This document shows positions 1-5,376 of a stretch of 5,504 nt of DNA, one piece after another. Position 1 is the stretch's first letter. Each line of letters opens with the position of its first letter. Made by a program: the position numbers and the translations under genes. The stretch covers positions 1-5,504 of the forward strand of contig JAFWYI010000067.1 of NCBI GenBank assembly GCA_017522745.1. The letters are read 5' to 3'. This stretch comes from Mailhella sp. Its GTDB lineage: Bacteria > Desulfobacterota > Desulfovibrionia > Desulfovibrionales > Desulfovibrionaceae. Under the pieces are notes generated by a model, which did not search any database, was not told the DNA's origin, and was given only the letters and a program-made list of their open reading frames with translations.

Positions 1-513
1 CATGACCTTGGGGTTCTTCTCCACCGTGCCCCAGCCGGAACAGGGCGGGTCGAGCTGTATCCAGTCCCACGATTCATCGGGCAGGGGGAGCTTTTCGCCG
101 CTCTGGCAGCAGGTGACGACCTGAGTGAGCCCCATGACGTGCATGTTGCGGCGCAGATTGGCAAGACGGACAGGAGAGGGTTCGTTGCCCAGCACCATGC
201 CGTTCGGGCCCACGAGCCATGCGAGCTGGCTGGTCTTGGAGCCGGGGCTGGAACACATATCCAGCACGCTGGCCCCCTTGGGCGGGTCGAGGGCGATGGG
301 TGGCAGCATGGAGGCTCTGTCCTGAATATAGATGAGGCCGAAGGAGGCCGCCAGAGAGGAGCCGAGGGCCTTGGGGCCGCTGATGAGTCGCCGCGCAGGC
401 GCGAAGAAGGGATCGTCTTCGAACTCGAAGCCCTGAAGGCGGAGCATCTCTTCGACGACAGGGATCTCATCGAGGCTGCACGTGAAGCGGAATGAACGAC
501 GGGGACTGCTCAT
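1..513 (-). CDS. RsmB/RsmF/NSUN-family RNA cytosine-5 methyltransferase, 3'-truncated by window edge
   Basis: Reading leftward from ATG at 513-511, the frame is open for 171 codons to the window edge, so only the N-terminal part is present. Seen in the sequence: a YIQDRASMLPP segment (residues 62-72) as in the family's pre-catalytic motif, the SAM-binding motif I DMCSSPGSKT (85-94), a GNEPSPVRLANLRRN stretch (109-123) matching the region that contacts the SAM ribose, and the motif IV LDPPCSG (154-160) with its conserved cysteine C158. Known for the family: these enzymes methylate carbon 5 of cytosine in rRNA or tRNA using two cysteines. The catalytic TC cysteine of motif VI would lie beyond the left edge. 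No NusB-like N-terminal domain precedes the core, so it resembles RsmF/YebU-type proteins more than classical RsmB. The exact RNA target cannot be called. The start is supported by a weak GGTGA just upstream; an in-frame GTG at 519-517 is an alternative. Confidence 0.9.
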   Translation of the reverse strand, partial: MSSPRRSFRFTCSLDEIPVVEEMLRLQGFEFEDDPFFAPARRLISGPKALGSSLAASFGLIYIQDRASMLPPIALDPPKGASVLDMCSSPGSKTSQLAWLVGPNGMVLGNEPSPVRLANLRRNMHVMGLTQVVTCCQSGEKLPLPDESWDWIQLDPPCSGWGTVEKNPKVM

Positions 514-573
514 AATCACCAAGAATAGTTTTAGAATGGAAGTTCTGTCACAAAAAAGTGCCGGACTGTGATG

Positions 574-602
574 TTGCCGTTTGAGGCGAGAACGTGTAGA
601 GT
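574..602 (+). promoter_or_regulatory. Candidate sigma-70 promoter for the VCBS-repeat gene
   Basis: In the 116-bp gap between the divergent methyltransferase gene and the VCBS-repeat gene, TTGCCG (574-579) and TAGAGT (597-602) are separated by 17 bp, each matching four of six consensus positions. Transcription would start near 609, leaving a leader of about 20 nt that contains the ribosome binding site AAGGAG (618-623). The call rests on hexamer matching alone. The leftward promoter for the methyltransferase must also lie in this gap, but no convincing hexamer pair was found for it. Confidence 0.35.
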
Positions 603-629
603 GGCGGGAAATCCTCGAAGGAGTTTTTT

Positions 630-2282
630 ATGTCCAGACGTTTTCTGCCCGCTCTTTGGGCATTTACCCTGCTGTTCCTCATGATGCAAGTGTCCGCTCA
701 GGCGGCCACGTACGTTGTGGCTCCGTTCAAAGTTTCCGGGGCGCAGGGATATTCTTATCTCGGACAGGCTGTCCCGTCTATGCTGACGTCCCGCCTTTTT
801 CTGCAGGGGCAGTTCGAACCTTCTGCCCGTCAGGATGCGGCGCTGAAGGAAAAGGCTCCTGCTTCTCGTGAAGCTGCGGCCGCTATGGCCAAGAAATATG
901 GCGCTGATTACATCGTCTGGGGCGATATCACCGTGATGGGCGATCAGGCCAGCCTTGACGTGAGCGCCCTTTCCCCCAAGGGCGTCGTCTGGAAGGATTC
1001 TGCCACCAGCCCTGTGAATGGCCTGATTGCCGGTCTGCAGGATGTGGCGGATTCCATCAATGTCGAAGTTTTCGGACGTACTGATGTGAAGCGCGCCGCT
1101 GCTACAGGTTCTCTGAACAGCGCGTTCGTGGTGAACGATACCACCGGTCGTCAGTATGGCAGCGTGAAGGATGGTTCCTACCTCAATCCTTCTCTCCGCT
1201 ATCAGGGCACCGAGGCTTCCAACGTGCAGATGCGCAGCCAGATGCTTTCTTACGAAGTCGTCAGCACGGAGATCGCCGACGTGGATGGCGACGGCCGTAA
1301 CGACGTACTCATGCTTACGCCGAACGATCTTTTCGTGTACGACTGGCAGGGCGGCAACCGCCTTGAGCAGAAGGGCAAGTATCGCCTGCCTTCCACCATG
1401 CAGCCCATCCTCGTGCGTGTGTTCAAGGCCGATGGTCATCGTTACATCATCCTTACCGGCAACGATGAAAGCACGCGTACTGCCGACTCTCAGGTTCTTG
1501 AGTTCACCAATGGCAAGTTCAAGGTCGTTGTGAAGTATAGCGAACGCTATCTCAACGTGGTCAAGGTGCCTCCGCTCTACATGCCTGTTCTCGTGGGTCA
1601 GGACCCTGATCGCAGTAAGACCGTCTCCGGCAGAGTGTACGAAGTGACCATCGAGGGCAACGAGGTCGTACGCCGCGGCAATATCAGCAAGCTGCCCAAG
1701 AAGGCCAACGTGTTCAACTTCTCCTGGATCCCGGCAGACGAAGGCAAGAAGGGCGATCATGTCGTTCTCGTGATGGAGAACGAGACCCTCGCTACCTTTG
1801 ACAGCAAGGGTACTCGCGTGGCGTCTACCGAAGATATCTACAGCGGCAGCTCTGTGGCTGTCGTGGGCGACCGTAGCATCGGCACGCTCGATACCGACGA
1901 TGACAATCTCGTGATGTACTATGTTCCCATGCGCATGCCTGTGGTCGATCTTGACCGTGACGGCCGCCATGAACTCATCGCCAACAAGCCTGTCACCACG
2001 GCCGGCAAGCTGTTCAGCAACTACCGCACCTATCCGCAGGGCGAGATCCACGCCATGCTGTGGGACGGTATGGGGCTCGACCTTCTGTGGAAGACCCGCC
2101 GCATCAAGGGTACAGTGAGCGATGTCAATATCGCCGATATCGACAACAACGGCAAACTCGATCTCGTCGTTTCCGTCAATGCTTTCGGCGGTGTGACGAC
2201 CGGTATGAAGACCCGTTGCGCCCTGTATGTCTATCCTCTGGATACCACGCAGGTGAAGTCCAAGCCTAACTATCAGGAATAA
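630..2282 (+). CDS. Secreted FG-GAP/VCBS-repeat protein with TolB/CsgG-like N-terminal region
   Basis: The 550-aa product starts at ATG 630, six bases after a strong AAGGAG. A signal peptide is clear: MSRR, a hydrophobic core (about residues 5-19), and a signal peptidase I site after SAQA (residue 25), with no lipobox cysteine. The mature protein should be periplasmic or exported. Residues about 27-150 (APFKV at 31-35, then AKKYGADYIVWGDI at 87-100) resemble the N-terminal alpha/beta domain of TolB/CsgG/LpoB-like envelope proteins; this is my inference from pattern. Residues about 200-540 look like beta-propeller blades and carry three DxDx(D/N)Gxx(D/E) calcium-type motifs: DVDGDGRND (217-225), DLDRDGRHE (440-448) and DIDNNGKLD (503-511), the last two in FG-GAP/VCBS style. 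Its exact role is unknown; such propellers usually bind partners or surfaces. It ends in tandem stops (TAATAA, 2280-2285), 30 bp before the DUF1844 gene, suggesting cotranscription. Confidence 0.88.
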   Translation: MSRRFLPALWAFTLLFLMMQVSAQAATYVVAPFKVSGAQGYSYLGQAVPSMLTSRLFLQGQFEPSARQDAALKEKAPASREAAAAMAKKYGADYIVWGDITVMGDQASLDVSALSPKGVVWKDSATSPVNGLIAGLQDVADSINVEVFGRTDVKRAAATGSLNSAFVVNDTTGRQYGSVKDGSYLNPSLRYQGTEASNVQMRSQMLSYEVVSTEIADVDGDGRNDVLMLTPNDLFVYDWQGGNRLEQKGKYRLPSTMQPILVRVFKADGHRYIILTGNDESTRTADSQVLEFTNGKFKVVVKYSERYLNVVKVPPLYMPVLVGQDPDRSKTVSGRVYEVTIEGNEVVRRGNISKLPKKANVFNFSWIPADEGKKGDHVVLVMENETLATFDSKGTRVASTEDIYSGSSVAVVGDRSIGTLDTDDDNLVMYYVPMRMPVVDLDRDGRHELIANKPVTTAGKLFSNYRTYPQGEIHAMLWDGMGLDLLWKTRRIKGTVSDVNIADIDNNGKLDLVVSVNAFGGVTTGMKTRCALYVYPLDTTQVKSKPNYQE

Positions 2283-2312
2283 TAAGCTCTCTAAGAGATA
2301 TCGAGGCTGACT

Positions 2313-2582
2313 ATGGCTGAAAAGCTCGATGCGAATATGCTGCCGGAAGTGACGTTTTCCACCTTCGTTCTGTCGCTGGCTTCTTCCGCTCTCGTGCATC
2401 TTGGCGAGGTTCCCAACCCGGAGACGGGAACCGTCAGCAGAGATGAGGCACTGGCCCGCAATGCCATCGACCTGTTGACCATGCTGGACGATAAGACTCG
2501 TAACGGCCTCACCCCTGACGAAAGCAAACTCATGCGTGATGTGCTGTATGAGCTTCGTATGAAGTTCGTGGCTCATTCGTAA
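2313..2582 (+). CDS. DUF1844 family protein
   Basis: This 89-aa cytoplasmic protein has no signal peptide or membrane segment. It matches the DUF1844 pattern along its whole length: FSTFVLSL (15-22), ALVHLGE (26-32) followed by a proline-containing turn, ARNAIDLLTML (48-58), NGLTPDE (64-70) and a C-terminal LYELRMKF (78-85). It should be mostly helical. The family's function is not established, and none is assigned here. The start at ATG 2313 is supported by GAGG (2303-2306) six bases upstream. The gene lies 30 bp after the VCBS-repeat gene and 61 bp before argC on the same strand; a hairpin lies in the second gap. The length is full for the family, and nothing suggests damage or transfer. 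Confidence 0.88.
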   Translation: MAEKLDANMLPEVTFSTFVLSLASSALVHLGEVPNPETGTVSRDEALARNAIDLLTMLDDKTRNGLTPDESKLMRDVLYELRMKFVAHS

Positions 2583-2602
2583 CACCGTGACATATTATCA
2601 GC

Positions 2603-2629
2603 AGGCCGGGGGAGACTCCGGCCTTTCTT
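2603..2629 (+). terminator. GC-rich hairpin with short T tract between DUF1844 gene and argC
   Basis: AGGCCGGGG (2603-2611) pairs with CTCCGGCCT (2616-2624) to give a 9-bp stem with one G-T wobble, closed by a GAGA (GNRA-type) tetraloop and followed by TTTCTT (2624-2629). This is the form of an intrinsic terminator, but the T tract is short and interrupted and the hairpin sits only 5 bases before the argC ribosome binding site. It could end most upstream transcripts, act as a leaky terminator, or protect or process an mRNA carrying argC. Confidence 0.65.
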
Positions 2630-2643
2630 AAATGGAGTAAACT

Positions 2644-3690
2644 ATGATTCGTGCCGGACTCGTCGGTGTGACTGGTTATACCGGGATGGAGCTTTCCCGC
2701 ATCCTTGCGTTCCATCCTTCCATGCGTCTTGTGGCGGCTACTTCTCGTCAGGATGCGGGGAAACGCCTCGACAGCATCTATCCCTTCCTTCAGGGGCTTC
2801 CCGGCGGTGATGTGGTCCTCATCGAGCCGGATGCCGCAGAGCTTGCCCGCCAGTGTGACGTGGTATTCCTTGCCGTGCCTCACGGTGTGGCTATGGAGAC
2901 CGGGGCCGAGCTGTACGATGCCGGCGTGAAGGTGGTGGATCTTTCTGCCGACTTCCGCCTGCGCGATGCCGAGGTCTATGAGGCCTGGTATAAGGAACAT
3001 ACCCGCAAGGAATATCTGCCCAAGGCTGTTTATGGTCTGCCCGAACTCTATGCCGATGACGTTCGTGGCGCTCGCCTCGTGGCCAATCCCGGCTGCTATC
3101 CCACGGCGTCCATCCTCGGGCTCTACGCCGCACTGAAGAACGGTATCATCCAGCCCGACGACATCGTCATCGACGCCAAATCCGGTACCACCGGCGCGGG
3201 CCGCAAAGCCGCTGTCAGCTCCCTGTACTGTGAGGTGGCCGATACCTTCCGCCCCTACAACATTGCCGGCAAGCATCGTCATACGCCCGAGATCGAACAG
3301 GAATGTACGGTGGCCGCTGGTTCTTCTGTGACGGTTTCCTTCAATCCTCACCTTCTGCCCATCAGCCGCGGCATCCTTGCCACTATCTACACCAAACTGA
3401 CCAGCCCTCTTTCTCAGGCTGACGTTCAGGCCATGTATGAGGATTGCTGGAAGGATAAGCCCTGGGTACGCGTGCTTCCGGCCGGTCGTCTGCCGGAGAC
3501 CCGCAACGTGCGCGGTACGCTGTTCTGTGATATCGCGGTGAGCGTGGACCAGCGCACCGGCCGTCTCATCATCACGTCCGCCATCGACAATCTCTGTCGT
3601 GGCGCTTCCGGTCAGGCTGTCGCCAATGCCAACCTCATGTTCGGTCTGCCTGTGGAGACCGGCCTGAATTTCGCCCCTCTCGTTCCGTAA
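2644..3690 (+). CDS. argC: N-acetyl-gamma-glutamyl-phosphate reductase
   Basis: The 348-aa product catalyses the NADPH-dependent reduction of N-acetylglutamyl 5-phosphate to N-acetylglutamate 5-semialdehyde, the third step of arginine synthesis, in the cytoplasm. Visible support: the nucleotide-binding GVTGYTG near the N terminus (8-14), VFLAVPHG (74-81), the LSADFRL motif (100-106), the catalytic cysteine C151 in VANPGCYPTA (146-155), KSGTTGAGR (179-187), and the HRHTPEI motif (211-217) carrying the conserved catalytic-region histidine. The C terminus has the usual DNLCRGASGQAVAN pattern (315-328). Length is normal for the family and all key residues are present. ATG 2644 is preceded by GGAG (2634-2637) at six bases. 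No other arg genes lie in the window, and no ArgR-type operator was recognised. Transcription ends at the strong terminator 38 bp downstream. Confidence 0.97.
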   Translation: MIRAGLVGVTGYTGMELSRILAFHPSMRLVAATSRQDAGKRLDSIYPFLQGLPGGDVVLIEPDAAELARQCDVVFLAVPHGVAMETGAELYDAGVKVVDLSADFRLRDAEVYEAWYKEHTRKEYLPKAVYGLPELYADDVRGARLVANPGCYPTASILGLYAALKNGIIQPDDIVIDAKSGTTGAGRKAAVSSLYCEVADTFRPYNIAGKHRHTPEIEQECTVAAGSSVTVSFNPHLLPISRGILATIYTKLTSPLSQADVQAMYEDCWKDKPWVRVLPAGRLPETRNVRGTLFCDIAVSVDQRTGRLIITSAIDNLCRGASGQAVANANLMFGLPVETGLNFAPLVP

Positions 3691-3727
3691 GCAGGGACGG
3701 AGTTTTTCCGCATCGGCCTCTTACGTA

Positions 3728-3777
3728 AAAAACATCAGGGCGGGAGTGATAGAGATCATTCCCGCCCTGATGTTTTT
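3728..3777. terminator. Bidirectional rho-independent terminator between argC and the MocR-type regulator gene
   Basis: An inverted repeat runs from 3728 to 3777. The left arm AAAAACATCAGGGCGGGA (3728-3745) pairs with TCCCGCCCTGATGTTTTT (3760-3777), and the stem continues inward (3746-3750 with 3755-3759, one G-T wobble) to an AGAG tetraloop at 3751-3754, 23 pairs in all. T tracts appear at the end of the stem on both strands, so it can serve argC reading right and the regulator reading left. The regulator's TGA stop (3785-3783) is only 5 bp from the stem. Confidence 0.95.
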
Positions 3778-3782
3778 AAGGC

Positions 3783-5216
3783 TCAGGCCTCCAGCAGTCT
3801 GACGAGTCGGGACAAGGCTTCCCGCAGATCTTCGCGATCGGGCAGTCCACCCAGAGCAAGGCGTACTCCCTGTTCCGGCGTGTCATGGCCGATGAGGAAG
3901 TGTTCCCCTTCCGCTACGAGGACGTTTGCCTCCCGGGCGGCATCAGCAAAGCGTATCCCTGTCCATCCTTCGGGCAGCGGGAGCCAGCAGAAGAAGCCTG
4001 TGTTGCGAGACGCCAGAGGCCAGCCGTCGAAGATGCTCCGTGCGATATCGTTCCGCGCCGCGGCTTCTTCGCGTTTTGAGCGGAGGACCCTGTCTGCAGT
4101 GCCGTTCAGTATCCATTGGCTTGCCAGTTCCGCCATGAGCGGAGGGACCATGGAGATGGTGTAGGAAATAGTATGCTCCAGCTCGTCGAGGCAGTGTTCG
4201 GGCGGGCAGAGGTAGGCCACACGCAGGCCTCCGCCGAGGATCTCGCTGGTGGCCGCGATGAAACAGGTGCGTTCCGGCGCCAGAGCGGCGAAGGTGGGGG
4301 CAGATGTTCCGTTGTTCAGCGCCAGCGCGAAAACGTCATCCTCGATGATGAGGACGTTGTGACGGCGGCAGACTTCCACGAGCTCCCGCCTGCGGTTTTC
4401 GGGCATGCGTGTGAGTGTTGGATTGCGGCATGAAGGCATGAGGTATACGGCGCGTATCCCTCCGTTGCGGCAGGCGGTATCCAGAGCGTCTGGCAGCATC
4501 CCGCAGGCATCGGAGCGGAGCGGGATGAGGTTCAGGCGCAGTCGCCATGCGAGCTGGCGCAGGAGCGGATAGCTCAGCGCTTCGGCGGCGATGCGGTCGC
4601 CGGATCGGCACAGCGACATGAGTATGGTCATGAGTGCATGCTGGGAACCCGCACAGATGAGGAGATCGCGGCTCGAAACAGGTGCGCCGTAACGCTGGGC
4701 CCAGAGCGCGCCAGCTTCCCTGTGGCGTTCCATACCTCCCGGCCGCTGATAGCTCTGCAATTCTGTCAGGGTCTTACTGTCCAGATGCTGTGAGAGTGAG
4801 ACGAGAGCGTCGGGCAGAGAGGGATTCAGGTGTTCGAAGGGAGCGATGAAACCGAGGTTCCAGCAGGGGGCGTCGCTATGGCTGTTGTGCGGTTCACGAA
4901 AGGAAGGCTGTGCTTCCGGGAGATCCTGCGGGGCAGGAGGTGGAAGCATGTCCACGTCGGGCCGGACGGAAGCCACGAAGGTCCCCCGGCCTGTCACGGC
5001 GGTGAGCAGACCTTGTTTCGCGGCCTCAGCGTAACCGTGCGTTATCGTGCCGAGGGTGAGTTTCAGCGCTTCAGCAAGTGTCCGCTGGGTAGGGAGTGCG
5101 GAACCGGGGAGGAAAAGCCCCTCGCGGATGCCGCGTTCTACAGCTGCGGCTACGCGCTGATAACGGCAGGGTGCGTCACTTTCCTGATAAAAACGTATGA
5201 GGGCCTCGATGTCCAT
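3783..5216 (-). CDS. MocR-type (GntR/aminotransferase-fold) transcriptional regulator, PdxR-like by context, lacking the Schiff-base lysine
   Basis: The 477-aa protein has the MocR architecture. Residues about 16-84 form a GntR winged helix-turn-helix (ALPTQRTLAEALKL at 40-53, then THGYAEAAKQGLL and GRGTFVAS at 77-83). A proline-rich linker follows (about 86-115), then a fold-type I aminotransferase-like domain (about 120-477). Retained cofactor-site features: AGSQHAL (189-195), the asparagine N265 in RNPT, the pyridine-nitrogen aspartate in EDD (292-294), and R452 in VRLALGG near the C terminus. Two are missing. The lysine expected in SK..L..GLR is E325 (TSEILGGGLR, 323-332; codon GAG at 4244-4242), and the usual tyrosine of EDDVY is F296. 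Only four lysines exist in the protein (52, 67, 148, 381), none near the site. The gene is intact and divergent from pdxS, so it probably controls PLP synthesis and itself. The start has only a weak GGGAT upstream. YdcR-like relatives with other targets are possible. Confidence 0.9.
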   Translation of the reverse strand: MDIEALIRFYQESDAPCRYQRVAAAVERGIREGLFLPGSALPTQRTLAEALKLTLGTITHGYAEAAKQGLLTAVTGRGTFVASVRPDVDMLPPPAPQDLPEAQPSFREPHNSHSDAPCWNLGFIAPFEHLNPSLPDALVSLSQHLDSKTLTELQSYQRPGGMERHREAGALWAQRYGAPVSSRDLLICAGSQHALMTILMSLCRSGDRIAAEALSYPLLRQLAWRLRLNLIPLRSDACGMLPDALDTACRNGGIRAVYLMPSCRNPTLTRMPENRRRELVEVCRRHNVLIIEDDVFALALNNGTSAPTFAALAPERTCFIAATSEILGGGLRVAYLCPPEHCLDELEHTISYTISMVPPLMAELASQWILNGTADRVLRSKREEAAARNDIARSIFDGWPLASRNTGFFCWLPLPEGWTGIRFADAAREANVLVAEGEHFLIGHDTPEQGVRLALGGLPDREDLREALSRLVRLLEA

Positions 5217-5237
5217 ATTGTATCCCGCATGTCTGTC

Positions 5238-5254
5238 ATTGTAATCATTACAAT
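5238..5254. repeat. Perfect 17-bp palindrome in the pdxS control region
   Basis: ATTGTAAT (5238-5245), a central C (5246) and ATTACAAT (5247-5254) form a perfect dyad with 8-bp arms, the best dimer-binding candidate in the window. Both arms contain TACAAT, a five-of-six match to the -10 hexamer (minus strand 5243-5238, plus strand 5249-5254), so a bound protein would cover promoter elements in both directions. Confidence 0.75.
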
Positions 5255-5266
5255 ATTTATTGTTAT
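5239..5266 (+). promoter_or_regulatory. Candidate pdxS promoter
   Basis: TTGTAA (5239-5244) and TGTTAT (5261-5266) are 16 bp apart, each matching four of six sigma-70 positions, and would give a leader of about 100 nt before pdxS. The first hexamer lies inside the palindrome. An alternative is a -10 at TACAAT (5249-5254) with a poor -35. The match is modest, as would fit a promoter needing an activator, but this is not proof. Confidence 0.35.
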
Positions 5267-5376
5267 TCTATTGTTCTCTTTTCTGGATGTCCAGTTGTAC
5301 GAGCGTTATCCCGGAAGGGTATCGAACCCAAGGGAGTCTGGAACGACCTTCCATGAGACCAGAAAGGAGAGCGAAT
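5267..5376 (+). promoter_or_regulatory. pdxS 5' leader with ribosome binding site
   Basis: This stretch holds no gene. It ends in a strong AGGAG (5365-5369) seven bases before the pdxS ATG. Short complementary segments are present: CTGG/CCAG (5283-5286 with 5291-5294), GGGT/ACCC (5317-5320 with 5326-5329), GGAAGG/CCTTCC (5313-5318 with 5347-5352) and TCTGG/CCAGA (5337-5341 with 5359-5363), the last ending one base before the ribosome binding site. No known riboswitch class was recognised. Confidence 0.4.

Larger units (their letters stand above)
5238..5266 (-). promoter_or_regulatory. Candidate promoter of the MocR-type regulator
   Basis: Reading leftward, ATAACA (5266-5261, four of six) and TACAAT (5243-5238, five of six) are separated by 17 bp. 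The start point would be near 5231, about 15 bases before the regulator's ATG. The -10 element is the left arm of the palindrome, so the regulator would be expected to repress its own transcription if it binds there. Confidence 0.4.
5217..5274. promoter_or_regulatory. Phased ATTGT half-site array, candidate operator for the divergent regulator and pdxS
   Basis: ATTGT begins at 5217, 5238, 5259 and 5270 on the plus strand (ATTGTATC, ATTGTAAT, ATTGTTAT, ATTGTTCT), with start-to-start distances of 21, 21 and 11 bp, close to two, two and one helical turns. An inverted copy (ATTACAAT, 5247-5254) faces the second element. The first element abuts the regulator's start codon. Known for the family: MocR regulators such as GabR and PdxR bind direct repeats, sometimes combined with inverted ones. 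Binding here is inferred. Confidence 0.6.

Noticed and set aside
139..495. A 118-codon plus-strand open frame at the left end
   Set aside because: It is the codon-aligned antisense of the RNA methyltransferase, whose SAM and PC motifs are clear on the minus strand.
548..571. TCACA and TGTGA in the divergent gap, suggesting a CRP-type site
   Set aside because: The halves are in the opposite order to the CRP consensus (TGTGA then TCACA) and are 14 bp apart rather than 6.
531..2585. A 684-codon open frame on the minus strand opposite the VCBS-repeat and DUF1844 genes
   Set aside because: It is codon-aligned with both plus-strand genes; stops would need TTA, CTA or TCA codons in them, which this genome rarely uses. 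The product is a low-complexity-like, His/Arg-rich sequence with no recognisable domain, and the plus-strand genes have signal peptides, family motifs and ribosome binding sites.
2530..3351. A 273-codon minus-strand open frame opposite argC
   Set aside because: It is again codon-aligned with a real gene (argC, all catalytic motifs present) and has no family resemblance.
3698..3710. CGGA/TCCG mini hairpin just after argC
   Set aside because: Only 4 bp with a 5-base T loop; the strong 23-bp terminator just downstream explains termination.
5317..5329. GGGTATCGAACCC, resembling a tRNA T-arm
   Set aside because: It lacks the TTCGA loop order of a T-arm, and no acceptor stem, anticodon arm or CCA-side pairing was found around it.
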